The notes: generated by a model from the letters alone, not told the origin. 64,000 bases of DNA from Kitasatospora sp. MMS16-BH015 (GCF_002943525.1 NZ_CP025394.1:8323001-8387000), one strand, 5' to 3'; counted from the first letter of the stretch, positions 42,430 to 51,804 are shown. Numbers and translations are program-made.

Positions 42430-43987
42430 CGAGGTCCACTCCTTCCATCGCGGCCACGAGCTCGTGGTCGTGCCAGCCGCGGGTCATCTCCGAGGTCACC
42501 CGGCCCTGGAACATCACCAGGACCCGGTCGCACATGCGCAGGTCGTCGAGTTCGTCGGAGGCAATGAGCACGCCCGTGCCGCTCTGCGCCGTCTCCTCGA
42601 CCTTGCCGAGGAGGAACTCCTTGGAACGCACGTCCACGCCGGCGGTCGGATTGATCAGCACCAGCAGGCGGGGGTCGTCCGCCAGGGCCCGGGCCATCAC
42701 GACCTTCTGCTGATTGCCGCCCGAGAGTGCGGAGACGGGCAGCTCGGGCCCGGGCGTCTTGACCGCCAGCCGCTCGATCATGTCGCCGGCGAGCTGGTCC
42801 CGCCGCCTGCGGCTGAGGAATCCGTGCCGGCCGAGCCGGTGCGGCACGGAGAGCGTGGCGTTGTCGGCGATCGACATGCCGGGCACGAAACCCTGGTGGT
42901 GCCGGTCCTGCGGGACGAACCCGGCACCGGCGGCGAGCGCGGCGGGCACGCTGCCGGGCCGGGGCCGCCGCCCGGCGATCGCCACCTCGCCCGCCTGGGC
43001 CGCCCGCAGCCCCACGACGGTCTCGGCGACCTCGGTACGACCGCTGCCGGCGGCCCCCGCCAGCCCGACGATCTCCCCGGCGCCCACCTCGAAGGTCACC
43101 TCGCCGTAGGCACCGGCAGTGGCCAACTCCCGCACCGACAGGGCCGGTGCGCCGGTGAGGGCGAGGCTGCCGGAGCGCCTGGGCGGCCGGTCGCCGGCCG
43201 CCTCACCGGTCATCGCCGCGACCAGCTCGGTGCGGGGGAGTTCCGCGACCGGCGTGGTCACCACGTGCCGGGCGTCGCGGAACACCGTCACCATGTCGCA
43301 GATGTCGTAGACCTCCTGGAGGTGGTGACTGATGAACAGGAAGGTCACGCCCTGGCGCTGCAGATCGCGGATCCGGTCGAAGAGGCGGGCGATGGCCGCG
43401 CCGTCGAGCTGGGCGGTCGGCTCGTCCAGGATGATGAACCGGGCACCGAAGGACAGCGCCCGGGCGATCTCCACGAACTGCCGCTGCTCCACGCTCAGAT
43501 CGCCGGCCGAGGTCTGCGGGTCCACGTCCACGGACCAGGTCGCCAGCAGCTCCCGCGCCTGCCGGCGTACGGCCGGCCAGCTGATGAGCCCGCTGCGGCC
43601 GTGGCCGTGCCGGTTCAGGAACAGGTTCTCGGCCACCGTCAGGGTGGGGATGATCGTGGACTTCTGGTAGACGCAGGCCACCCGCTGCCGCCAGCCGTCG
43701 CGGTCCGCCAGCCGTGGAGCCGCCCTGCCGCCGAAGGCGACCGTCCCCGCGTCGGGGGCCTGCAGGCCGGTGAGGACCGACACGAGCGTCGACTTGCCGG
43801 CTCCGTTGCGGCCGACGAGTGCGTGGGTCTCGCCGGGCCTGATGGTGATCCTGGCGCCGTCGAGGGCCACCGTCGGACCGAATCGTTTGACCACGCCCGT
43901 CGCCTCGACGACGGGCGGGCCCGAGTGGGGCCGTCCGTCGTCCGCCTGGGCGGGCGCGGGGTTGGCTGTCCGCTCCCCGTCGCTCAT
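42422..43987 (-). CDS. ribose-type sugar ABC transporter ATP-binding protein (double ATPase)
   Basis: A 521-residue protein with two ABC domains. First domain: Walker A GRNGAGKSTLVSVLTG, signature DLSVEQRQFVEIARAL, Walker B FIILDEPTAQLD. Second domain: degenerate Walker A GAAGSGRTEVAETV, signature LSGGNQQKVVMARAL, and LLVLINPTAGVD. This is the RbsA/XylG arrangement. ATG 43987 is preferred over the upstream in-frame ATG since AAGGCGG sits before it. It energises the CUT2 importer, unlike the CUT1 systems elsewhere in the window that lack an ATPase. Confidence 0.94.
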   Translation of the reverse strand: MSDGERTANPAPAQADDGRPHSGPPVVEATGVVKRFGPTVALDGARITIRPGETHALVGRNGAGKSTLVSVLTGLQAPDAGTVAFGGRAAPRLADRDGWRQRVACVYQKSTIIPTLTVAENLFLNRHGHGRSGLISWPAVRRQARELLATWSVDVDPQTSAGDLSVEQRQFVEIARALSFGARFIILDEPTAQLDGAAIARLFDRIRDLQRQGVTFLFISHHLQEVYDICDMVTVFRDARHVVTTPVAELPRTELVAAMTGEAAGDRPPRRSGSLALTGAPALSVRELATAGAYGEVTFEVGAGEIVGLAGAAGSGRTEVAETVVGLRAAQAGEVAIAGRRPRPGSVPAALAAGAGFVPQDRHHQGFVPGMSIADNATLSVPHRLGRHGFLSRRRRDQLAGDMIERLAVKTPGPELPVSALSGGNQQKVVMARALADDPRLLVLINPTAGVDVRSKEFLLGKVEETAQSGTGVLIASDELDDLRMCDRVLVMFQGRVTSEMTRGWHDHELVAAMEGVDLDA

Positions 43988-44034
43988 CACAACCGCCTTG
44001 TCATTGTCAGCCGTTGGGTGCTGGACCGGGGAGG

Positions 44035-45099
44035 TCAGCCGAGGTTGTTGCCCCACAGGGAGGAGTCGTCGCTCTTGACGCTGGGCACCCCGCCGTAGCT
44101 GCCGCCGTCGGCGGTGACCAGGGGAGCGGGGAGCTGGTCCTCCAGCAGGCCGGGACGGACCTGGATGATGGTGCTGTCGTGGTCGGTCTTGCCCGGCGCG
44201 AACGTCTTCTTCTCGATCGCCGCCTGCAGGTAGGACAGGGCGTACTTGGCGTACAGGTCGGCCGGTTGGGAGACGGTGGCGTCGATCTTGCCCGCCGCGA
44301 TGGACTTGAGCTCCTCGGGGATGCCGTCGTTGGACACCACGAAGACGTGCTTCGGGTCCGTCGGTGCGACCAGCAGGCCCTTCTGCTTCAGCACTTGGAG
44401 CGTGCCGGCCAGGGCGAAGCTGGACTCCATGTAGACGCCCTTGACGTCCGGGTTGGCCGTCAGGTCGGTCTGGAGCTTCTGCGCGGCGACCGCGCCGTCC
44501 CAGTTGGTGGCCTCCCCGAGCACCTTGATGCCGGGGTAGTCCTTCTTCATGCAGTCGTCGAACGCCTCGGTGCGGTCCCGGCCGTTGATCGAGTCGAGGC
44601 CGCCCTCCAGCATGACGACCTTGCCCTGGCCGCCCAGCTTCGTGCCGAGGAACCGGCAGGCCTTCTCGCCGTAGGCGCGGTTGTCGGCCCGCACCACCAT
44701 GAACACGCTGCCGCTGTCGGGACGGGTGTCGATGGTGACGACCGGGATCTTCTTCGCCTCCAGCTGCGCCAGCGTCGGCGCGATGGCGGCGGTGTCCTGC
44801 GGCGCCATCGCGATCCCCTTCACCCCCTGGCTGATGAAGGTCTGCGCGTTGGCGGTCAGCTTGGCGACGTCGTTCTGCGAGTTAGTGGTCTTCAGCGACA
44901 GGCCCAACCGGCTTGCGTACTGCGGCGTGTACTTGATGTACGAGTTCCAGAAGTCGGTGTCGGAACGCGGGTAATCGACACCGACCAGCGGCGCGCCGCC
45001 CGACGCGGCGGTGGCGCCCGAGGTGCTGCTGCAGGCGCTGAGCAGAGCCAGGGCGGACATGGCCGAGGCGGCGGAGCAGAGTGCGGTCCTGAGTCTCAT
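44035..45099 (-). CDS. ribose-type sugar-binding lipoprotein
   Basis: A 354-residue periplasmic-binding-protein-like lipoprotein of the RbsB family. ATG 45099 follows GAGGAAG. A signal with lipobox LLSACSS gives membrane anchoring through Cys. The two-lobe domain shows YPRSDTDFWNSYI, ISQGVKGIAMAPQDTAAI, VVTIDTRPDSG and VVSNDGIPEELKSI. It captures the sugar for the downstream ATPase and permease. The 48-base gap to the ATPase gene has no terminator. Confidence 0.94.
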   Translation of the reverse strand: MRLRTALCSAASAMSALALLSACSSTSGATAASGGAPLVGVDYPRSDTDFWNSYIKYTPQYASRLGLSLKTTNSQNDVAKLTANAQTFISQGVKGIAMAPQDTAAIAPTLAQLEAKKIPVVTIDTRPDSGSVFMVVRADNRAYGEKACRFLGTKLGGQGKVVMLEGGLDSINGRDRTEAFDDCMKKDYPGIKVLGEATNWDGAVAAQKLQTDLTANPDVKGVYMESSFALAGTLQVLKQKGLLVAPTDPKHVFVVSNDGIPEELKSIAAGKIDATVSQPADLYAKYALSYLQAAIEKKTFAPGKTDHDSTIIQVRPGLLEDQLPAPLVTADGGSYGGVPSVKSDDSSLWGNNLG

Positions 45100-45381
45100 C
45101 GGTACTTCCTCGCGCTGGTCCCTGTGAGCGGGAGAGAGCTGTGCCGGGCGGTAGCTGAGGTGGGCCGCCGCATCGGAGAGATGGGATGTATGTATAGGCG
45201 GCGAGGCGGGGTGATGTCTAGGCATCGAGCAATATTGCAGGCAGTGTGGGTGATTGGAGAGGTGAGGGAGTGTCGGCCTGCGGGCAAAAATCCCATCAAT
45301 CCTGCCGCGCCTGTTGACAGCGGGGCTTGAATGGACGAACTTCGTGGGGGGCCGGCGCCGGCGGGCGTCCGGTACTGCCCG
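45100..45381 (-). promoter_or_regulatory. control region of the fucose-type operon with GCAATATTGC palindrome
   Basis: A 282-bp AT-richer gap. The perfect 10-bp palindrome GCAATATTGC at 45229-45238 lies about 130 bases before the binding-protein ATG, in a patch with several A/T runs (AAAAATCCCATC at 45284-45295). It is the only conspicuous operator-like sequence. No coding frame is convincing here. Confidence 0.42.
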
Positions 45382-47316
45382 TCAGCGGCCGTGCCGGGGG
45401 CGGTGGTTGCGCTCTCGCCCACGGCGGTGGAGCGCAACCAGGGCGGCGGCGAGCGCCAGGACCACGGTGGCGGCGCCGAGGAGTGCCCAGGCCACCGTGG
45501 GCGCGAGCTGTCCGTCGGCTTCGGCTTCGGCCTCGGCTCCGGCTTCGGGCGACTCGGCCGGGGTGGTGCCGTTGGCCGTGGGGCTTGGCGCCGGGCTGCC
45601 GGTCTGGCCAGGGGGTGCGGCGGTCAGCACGGTGCGGCCGCCTTCCTGGGTGAGGGCGAAGGTGAGTCCTTGCACGGTGAGCGTTGCGCCGGAGACGGTG
45701 GCCGGCCGGCCGCCCACGGTGAGGGCCGGGCTGCCGGTCGGCAGGATGATCTTCGCGCCGGTGACGGCGGTGAGCTGCCGCAGCGCCGTGGCTGATGCCG
45801 CGCTCAGGTCGAGCACGGCCGACGGGCCGGTGAGGGAGACCTCGCCGGACGAGGAGAGCGAGGTGCCGGTCACGGCGAGCGTGCCCCTGGCCACCGTGGT
45901 GGCGCCGGTGCGGGAGTCGGCGGTCAGGGTGGTCGTCGCGGTGCCGTCCTGGGTGAGCGAACCGGCGCCGGAGAGCGGCGGCAGGGTGGTGGGCGTCCGG
46001 AGGTTCTGGATCATCAGCGACCCGTCGTCGAGGATCCGGTCGAGCGGGCTCCCGGTACGGAGGCTGCCGTCGGCGCCGGCGTCGACGCCGCCTTTGCCCG
46101 ACCCGAGCCGCAGGGTCGCGCCCGGCTGGATGGTCGTGGAGCCGTCGTAGAACTGGGCGACGGCGAAGGTCACGTCGTTGCCGCTGGTGCCGGCGATGAC
46201 CACGTCACCGGCACCCGGGGCGCTCAGGGTGTCGTGGTACTGGCCGCCGCCGATCGGCAGGCCGAGGGTGACGGGCCCGTTGTAGTCGAAGGTCAGGCGG
46301 GAGCGCTGCCGGTTGGCGTGCAGGTTGACGTAGGCCGTGCGGGCCGTGCCCGGCAGGAAGATCCGGTGGGTGGTGCCGTCGCCCCAGTGGACGTCCGCGC
46401 CTTCGATGTTGGTGCCGCGCTTGTTCAACTGGTGAGGCACGGTCTGCCAGTTCAGGCCGGAGTCGCTCAGTGCGGGCGCGGCGTCGTCGGTGTTGTCGCT
46501 GTAGCTGTAGACCCCGGTCAGGATGACCTTGCTGCCCGGGCGGGAGTGGACGTTGACGTCGTTGCCGTACTCCCGGCTGAAGAAGTCCTGGCGCTGGACG
46601 ACGGTCTGGTTCAGCGGGGTGTCGATGATCCACGAGCCGCGGTTGACCACGGCGCGGGCGTTCGGCAGGTCGGCCGTGCAGGTGGTGGCGGCGTAGTCGG
46701 CCCCGGTGCCGATGTCGAGCACTCCGGAGAAGGGGTTGGTGCCGCAGAGCTGGAGGGTGCCCCACGTGTTGCGGGGCTGGAGTATCGTGCCGGAGCCGCT
46801 GATCACGCCGAGGTTGAAGGCGCGGGTGAGGGAGAGGATCAGGGTGCCGTCGACCCGGATGTTGTCCTGGTTCTGCTGGTAGCCGGGCGTGTTGTAGGGG
46901 AAGGCGCCGATCAGGCCGGTGGCCCCGCCTGTCCCGTACTGGAGGGTGGCCCCCGAGTCCACGGTCACCGCCGGCTGGTCGGGGCTGTCGATGACCACGT
47001 ACGGATGGTTGCCGCCGGGCACCGTGACGGACTGCCGAGGGGTGGGGAGGGTGAAGGTGCTGTCCTTGCTGAGGACCAGGGTGCCTGTTCCGGTGATCCG
47101 CAGGGTCCCCTTCCCGCTGATGACGCCGGGGTAGGTGTGGATCCCGGGCGGCACGGTGACGACGGCGCTCCCGTCCAGGACCACGTCCCGGCCCGCGAGC
47201 ACCGAGGAGGTGATGTCCCCGGCCGCTGCCGAAGCTGCCGGGGCCGAGGCCACGGGCATGGCCGTCGTCGCCGCTACGAGGGCGAACGCCGGCAGCGCAC
47301 GGCGGGCACGCTTCAT
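45382..47316 (-). CDS. secreted, membrane-anchored beta-helix (autotransporter-repeat-like) protein
   Basis: A 644-residue exported protein. Signal peptide MKRARRALPAFALVAATTAM ending near ASAAAG. The body is Gly/Thr/Ser-rich beta-repeats (TGTGTLVLSKDS, GVISGSGTILQPRNTW, GAGSLTQDGTATTTLTADS) typical of right-handed beta-helices, with a middle segment around DVHWGDGTTHRIF. Then a Pro/Glu/Ala linker, one membrane helix and a basic tail (LHRRGRERN), but no LPxTG. It is likely held at the cell surface, binding or cutting a pectic polymer; no catalytic residues were identified. Two LacI-type operators sit 43-72 bases upstream. Confidence 0.78.
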   Translation of the reverse strand: MKRARRALPAFALVAATTAMPVASAPAASAAAGDITSSVLAGRDVVLDGSAVVTVPPGIHTYPGVISGKGTLRITGTGTLVLSKDSTFTLPTPRQSVTVPGGNHPYVVIDSPDQPAVTVDSGATLQYGTGGATGLIGAFPYNTPGYQQNQDNIRVDGTLILSLTRAFNLGVISGSGTILQPRNTWGTLQLCGTNPFSGVLDIGTGADYAATTCTADLPNARAVVNRGSWIIDTPLNQTVVQRQDFFSREYGNDVNVHSRPGSKVILTGVYSYSDNTDDAAPALSDSGLNWQTVPHQLNKRGTNIEGADVHWGDGTTHRIFLPGTARTAYVNLHANRQRSRLTFDYNGPVTLGLPIGGGQYHDTLSAPGAGDVVIAGTSGNDVTFAVAQFYDGSTTIQPGATLRLGSGKGGVDAGADGSLRTGSPLDRILDDGSLMIQNLRTPTTLPPLSGAGSLTQDGTATTTLTADSRTGATTVARGTLAVTGTSLSSSGEVSLTGPSAVLDLSAASATALRQLTAVTGAKIILPTGSPALTVGGRPATVSGATLTVQGLTFALTQEGGRTVLTAAPPGQTGSPAPSPTANGTTPAESPEAGAEAEAEADGQLAPTVAWALLGAATVVLALAAALVALHRRGRERNHRPRHGR

Positions 47317-47358
47317 CGAAAGTGCACTTCCAGGATCCGGGTGGCGGTCACCCGGGTA

Positions 47359-47388
47359 TGTTAACGCTCACAATTGTGAGCGCTCACT
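47359..47388 (-). promoter_or_regulatory. tandem LacI-type operators before the beta-helix gene
   Basis: Two overlapping CG-centred sites: TGTTAACGCTCACA (47359-47372) and TGTGAGCGCTCACT (47375-47388), centres 16 bp apart. They also form the 16-bp perfect palindrome GCTCACAATTGTGAGC (47366-47381) and the 12-bp GTGAGCGCTCAC (47376-47387). The first differs at two positions from the reversed GH43 operator at 60755. On the minus strand TTGGCA (47399-47394) could be a -35 box. The site overlaps the last codons of the DeoR gene. Confidence 0.68.
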
Positions 47389-48219
47389 ATGGTGCCAAGA
47401 CTTCTGATGGCCTGGCAAGCGGACGGCCGGGACGAGGAGCAGTTCACCGGTCTTGCGGGCGAGGACGTCGCGGGCGGCGGCCGGGAGGGCGTCGTCGGTG
47501 ATGAAACACTCGACCTCCGCGAGGGCGGCGAAGCTGCTCAGCCCGACGACGCCCCACCTGGTGTGGCCGGCCAGCACGACCGTACGGCCCGCCGAGGCGA
47601 TCAGGGCCCGATTGGTCTGCGCCTCCGCGAGGTCGGGCGTGGTGAGGCCGGCCCGCTCGCTGACGCCGTGCACACCCAGGAACAGCAGGTCGGTGGGCAG
47701 GGACCGGATCGCCTGGTCCGCCAGCGTCCCCACCAAGGCCCCCGACCGGGTGGGAGTGCCGCCGGACAGGACCACCGACGGCCCGGCCGTTCCGGCGTGG
47801 CGGCCGGCCTCCGCCAACAGGTCCGCGACCGGTAGGGAGTTGGTCACCACCGTCAGATCCGGGATCTCCGGCAGCCGAGCCGCCACCGCCAGGGCCGTGG
47901 GCCCGGCCGCGAGGGCCACCACGGCGCCCGGCGCCACCAGCCGCACCGCCGCATCGGCCAGTGCGGCCTCGGTACCCGCCCGGTCGGGCTCGGGGGCAGG
48001 CCGGGCCCTGCCCCGCCCGGCCGACTCCACCGCCACCGCCCCGCCGTGCACCTTGCGCACGACGCCCTGGCGGACCAGCACGTCCAGGTCACGGTGGACG
48101 GTCACGCTCGACACGCCCAACCGGTCGACCAGTGCGGCGATGCGGATCCCGCCGGTCGAGCGGACCGTCTCCAGGATCAACTCCCGGCGCCGAGAGGTGA
48201 GCACCATCTGATCAGTCAC
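47368..48219 (-). CDS. DeoR-family transcriptional regulator
   Basis: A 283-residue sugar-responsive repressor. The GTG at 48219 precedes an N-terminal winged helix: SRRRELILETVRSTGG, IAALVDRLGVSSVTVHRDLDVL and GVVRKVHGGAV. The effector domain is the DeoR C-terminal fold with LTVVTNSLPVADLL, LSGGTPT, LLFLGVHGVS and AGHTRWG. Its last dozen codons run through the operator of the downstream beta-helix gene, giving an odd tail (SWHHSERSQL). It likely senses a phosphorylated sugar. Possible targets are the fucose operon or the beta-helix gene. Confidence 0.9.
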   Translation of the reverse strand: MTDQMVLTSRRRELILETVRSTGGIRIAALVDRLGVSSVTVHRDLDVLVRQGVVRKVHGGAVAVESAGRGRARPAPEPDRAGTEAALADAAVRLVAPGAVVALAAGPTALAVAARLPEIPDLTVVTNSLPVADLLAEAGRHAGTAGPSVVLSGGTPTRSGALVGTLADQAIRSLPTDLLFLGVHGVSERAGLTTPDLAEAQTNRALIASAGRTVVLAGHTRWGVVGLSSFAALAEVECFITDDALPAAARDVLARKTGELLLVPAVRLPGHQKSWHHSERSQL

Positions 48220-48805
48220 GGAGGCCCTTTCGGACGAGGAGACGCGCCGCTGTTCCGGCCCGCTGCGAGCCGGGCCCTGCGGCGGGCGGGACGCGCAGCC
48301 GCGAGGGTCGCGGGACGCTCGAGGGACGGAGCGGCGGCGGGAGGAGCGCGGCGAGGGCGTCGGCGTACCCGGTGCCGGCGTACCCGGCGCCGGGGTGCGG
48401 AGACCGACGAGACGGCCTCCCGACCGGGGACAGTCTGCCAGAGCCGCGCCCGTGGACATGACGCCCGGTGCCGCTCTTGCGGGTGGCGTCGGACAGTGGG
48501 CGCGTTGTTGGAGGGCCCCTCGTGCGCGATACCGGGTGAGGAGGGCGCGTGCCGCGGCGGCGCCCGCCCGGCGTGAGCCGTACGAGGGGCCCTACGCCGA
48601 CGGGCCGGGCGGCTGCGCGCTGGAACCGTTCGGAGGCCTCCGGGGTGCCCGGGGTGCCCAGGGTGGCTGGCTCGGCGAGCAGCGGTGCGCCGGCGGCCGG
48701 ACGCACGGTGGTCGTGGGAAGCCTCGGGGTCGGGACCGGGGCCGGCCCGGCTCGGTCGGGGCCGGGGTGTACAGGGACGTGGGCCGCAGGGAGTGGCGGG
48801 TCGGT
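48220..48805 (-). promoter_or_regulatory. gene-free region with candidate SigB-like promoter and 15-bp repeat
   Basis: No credible gene in 586 bases. A 15-bp unit GGCGTACCCGGYGCC is repeated at 48362-48391. On the minus strand the second unit supplies GGGTAC (48385-48380), preceded after 15 bases by GTCT (48404-48401): a full GNNT-N15-GGGTAC match, 160 bases before the DeoR start. The remainder is arginine/proline-coding noise in all frames. Confidence 0.4.
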
Positions 48806-51553
48806 CTACGGGGTCATGGTCAGCGCGGGCGTCATGTCGGAGGTCCCATGGGTGAGTGCGCCCGGGCCGGTGGCGCCGTCGGAGCTGACGAAGCGCAGTT
48901 CGTGGGCGGTGCCGCCCGCGTTGCCGATGGCGAGCAGGAGGGTGGACTGCTTGGCCGCGTAGGCGTTCTGGACGAAGGAGGTGATGTCCACGGTGATGTC
49001 GCGGCCGTCGACGGCGTTGCCCTGGTGGGTGCCGCCGCCTTCGGGGACGAGGGTCGAGCCCAGGGTGAAGGCGGCCGACCTGGCGACGGAGGAGGCCGTC
49101 GCGGTGAAGCTCGGGCGGTTCTGCCAGGTCATCGTGGAGACCGGGCAGGACGTGCCGCCGCCGGTGCAGGTGGTGTCACTCACCGGCTGGACGAGCAACT
49201 GGTCGGTGTCGGTCGCCGGCACGGCGGAGTAGCGGTGGCCGACGTAGGTGAGGTGCAGGGTGGCCTGCGTCGGTGCCTTGGTGAGGCTGCCGAGCGGGAA
49301 CTGGAGGTAGGAGAGCTTCCCGTCACCGGATCCGGTGGTGTACTGCTCGCCCATCAGGCCGACCCCGGTATTGCGGGTGATGAGGGTCAGGTCGGCGGAG
49401 TTGTTCGTGCTCTGGTCGCCGCTCCACGCGCCCACCCAGGTGTCGCCGCTGGTCACGGCGCCGGGCTTCACGTTCCGGGTCTGACCGCTCGCGTCGGTGT
49501 AGGTGGTGGTCAGCGTGCCGATGCCGCTGGTCGTCAGCGGCAGCTGGCCGGTGTACTCGACGAGCCGGCCGGCGACGCGGAGGTTGTTCAGCGTCACGTT
49601 CGTGGTGCCGTTCAGCGTGCTGCTGGTGTTCTGCCGCGAGAACCACACGTTGTCGAGGATGAAGGTGCCGATCGGGGTCCTGGGGTAGCCGTACGTGGTG
49701 CCCGACCCGTCGGGGTTAGGGGCGTAGCCGTAGGTCGCCTGCTGGTCGGCGGTGATGGTCTGGGTTGATCCGTTGCCGCCGCCCAGCCAGAGCGGGCCCT
49801 GGGTGAAGCGGGAGGTGTCGATCGAGCTGTTCCGCACCACGATGCTCTGGATGCGCGGGTACGGGTTGGGGCCGTTGTGCGTGTAGATGCCGCCGGCCCA
49901 CGGCGACACGGAGTTGAAATTGTCGAACGTGTAGTCGGTGAGCCGGTATCCGTACGGACTCCAGCCGATCCGGATCGCGTTGCCGGCCGCGACGGACCAG
50001 TTCAGCGTGTTGCTGACCGAGATGCTCTTCGAGTCCTCGGTGTCCCAGTGGTAGGAGTCGAACCCGAGGTAGCCGGCGACGGCGTCGTGGGCGGCTACCG
50101 TGTTGACGTAGCCCTGGACGTCGGCGCCGGCGGTGCCGAGCTGGAAGTTGTTCCACACGCCGGAGGCCAGCGGGGTGAACCCGTCGCTGGGGTTGTAGTG
50201 GCCGGAGGCGAACGCGTCGTCGTTGCCGAGGGTGAAGACGCCGTCGGCGGTGATGTCCTGGCCGCTGGCGAAGTCCGTCCCGTCGATCCACGGCTGGCGG
50301 TACGGGGTGAGGGCCTTGATGTTGGTGAACGTCACCCGGTCGGCGCTGTGGGTCTCGTAGTTCCACTGCTTCGCGTTGCGCTCGTAGGTGTCGTTGAACG
50401 TGATGTCCGAGGAGTGCATGACCATGACGCCGCCCTGGTGCTGGCTGCGGTAGGCGTCGTGCGAGTCACCGCTGCCGGCGGCGTTGTAGTTCGCCACGCC
50501 GTTGCCGTCGAAGACGCCGCGGCCGTCGATCTCGATGTGGTTGGAGTTGACGATCCCGATCGCCGGTTCGAAGGCCTCCATGTACGCCTGGACGCGGTTC
50601 CTCAGCAGGGCCCCTTCGTCGGTGTAGATCTTCAGCTTGCCGCCGGTGAGCCTGCCGCCGTCCACGCCGTTGACCAGCAGGCCCGACCAGAGGTAGGTGC
50701 CGTTCGGGAAGTAGAGCGTGTTGAGCGCGGTCGGGTTGGCTCTGATGGTGTCGACGGCGCCCCGCAGGGCGTACGTGAGGTCGTCGGCGGCCATCGCCCG
50801 CACCTTGGGGTAGCGCACATTGACGGTGTTGGCGCTCACCAGGCTCCCGGGCGAGGTCGGCTGACCGGCGGGGACGGCGGTGCCGTCGACGGTCTTGCCG
50901 GCCATCGAGCTGGTCGTCGCGGTGGGAGCGCTCTGCGCTGCGCCGTTCGGGTGGGCGGCGAGGTAACGTGCCGCGAACTGCTGGAAGTTGAGGACTCCGG
51001 TCTGCAGGTTGACGCCTGAGCCGTCCGGCCCGCTGGTGGTGTCGGGGCGCCGCGCCGGGTCTTCCAACGGGTCGTTGACCACCGCCAGGTAGGGCTGGCC
51101 GGTGGCGTTGGTCGAGTCGCCGTTGACCATCACGATCGCCTCGTTGAGCCCGGCGGTTGCGGACAGCTGGAACGTCAGGGTGTGCCTGTCCGGGCTCACC
51201 GCGACGCTGCCGGCGGGGTAGTAGCGCGCCGGGTAGACGTTCACCGTGTCGATCGTGGTGCTCGGCAGCGCGACCGTGACCGTCGGGGTCCGGGAGTCGG
51301 ACGCGAACCGCGCGATGTCGAAGTTGTGGCCGCTCTCGGTGTACTGCACGGCCTGGACGGGTGTGCCGGCGGCCTGCACCCGGTACTTGGCGGAGGCCAC
51401 GTCCGGCGAGGTGGTCGCGCCGCCCCCTACGCCTGACGGCGCGTAGGTGTGGACCGTGACCGGGGTGGTGGCGGCGGCCGGTGCCGGGACGGTGCCGGTG
51501 CCGGCGAGTAGGAGGCTCGCGGTGAGGACGGCGCCTGCGGCCGGTCGGATCAT
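48806..51553 (-). CDS. secreted beta-helix glycoside hydrolase (GH28/GH49-like) with C-terminal DNRLRE/CBM-like domain
   Basis: A 915-residue exported enzyme; ATG 51553 has a GGGGAGAGAG site and starts a signal peptide ending near PAAATT. An N-terminal beta-sandwich (about 35-170) precedes a right-handed beta-helix (about 240-700) with the clustered aspartates of GH28/GH49 type: IEIDGRGVFDGNG, WIDGTDFASGQDIT and LGNDDAFASGHY. The C-terminal 200 residues (LQFPLGSLTKAPTQATLHL, DITSFVQNAYA) fit a DNRLRE/CBM96-like carbohydrate-binding domain. Probably cuts dextran, pullulan-like or pectic chains; which is open. Divergent from the LacI gene. Confidence 0.82.
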   Translation of the reverse strand: MIRPAAGAVLTASLLLAGTGTVPAPAAATTPVTVHTYAPSGVGGGATTSPDVASAKYRVQAAGTPVQAVQYTESGHNFDIARFASDSRTPTVTVALPSTTIDTVNVYPARYYPAGSVAVSPDRHTLTFQLSATAGLNEAIVMVNGDSTNATGQPYLAVVNDPLEDPARRPDTTSGPDGSGVNLQTGVLNFQQFAARYLAAHPNGAAQSAPTATTSSMAGKTVDGTAVPAGQPTSPGSLVSANTVNVRYPKVRAMAADDLTYALRGAVDTIRANPTALNTLYFPNGTYLWSGLLVNGVDGGRLTGGKLKIYTDEGALLRNRVQAYMEAFEPAIGIVNSNHIEIDGRGVFDGNGVANYNAAGSGDSHDAYRSQHQGGVMVMHSSDITFNDTYERNAKQWNYETHSADRVTFTNIKALTPYRQPWIDGTDFASGQDITADGVFTLGNDDAFASGHYNPSDGFTPLASGVWNNFQLGTAGADVQGYVNTVAAHDAVAGYLGFDSYHWDTEDSKSISVSNTLNWSVAAGNAIRIGWSPYGYRLTDYTFDNFNSVSPWAGGIYTHNGPNPYPRIQSIVVRNSSIDTSRFTQGPLWLGGGNGSTQTITADQQATYGYAPNPDGSGTTYGYPRTPIGTFILDNVWFSRQNTSSTLNGTTNVTLNNLRVAGRLVEYTGQLPLTTSGIGTLTTTYTDASGQTRNVKPGAVTSGDTWVGAWSGDQSTNNSADLTLITRNTGVGLMGEQYTTGSGDGKLSYLQFPLGSLTKAPTQATLHLTYVGHRYSAVPATDTDQLLVQPVSDTTCTGGGTSCPVSTMTWQNRPSFTATASSVARSAAFTLGSTLVPEGGGTHQGNAVDGRDITVDITSFVQNAYAAKQSTLLLAIGNAGGTAHELRFVSSDGATGPGALTHGTSDMTPALTMTP

Positions 51554-51804
51554 GACTCTCTCCCCTCGAGGAGTTGACCGATCCAAGTGACCGGCGTGGC
51601 CGGGATGTTAATGGCGTATTTCCGGGGGCGTCAACGGTTGGCGCGCATGGGGCGCAGGGCATCGGACCTCACCTGCACGGCGGCTCAATTCTCGGATGTG
51701 ACAAGGGGATTACGGATCCTGCGCGATGCCTTGCCTCGACGCTGTGGGCGGGCCTACGCTGTCGCCACCCTCGTGGATCGATAAAAGTTTCGGGAGTGCT
51801 CGTG
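51554..51804. promoter_or_regulatory. divergent promoter region between beta-helix hydrolase and LacI regulator
   Basis: A 251-bp AT-richer gap. GCGTCAACGGTTGGCGC (51628-51644) is a 17-bp near-palindrome (15 of 17 self-complementary) and a plausible LacI-family site. ATGTTAATGG (51605-51614) recalls half of the other operators. No gene is apparent. Confidence 0.4.

Noticed and set aside
47366..47387. Vector or E. coli lac operator contamination
   Set aside because: Flanks are native high-GC sequence and related but non-identical sites occur at 60755, so an endogenous LacI-type operator is the better explanation.
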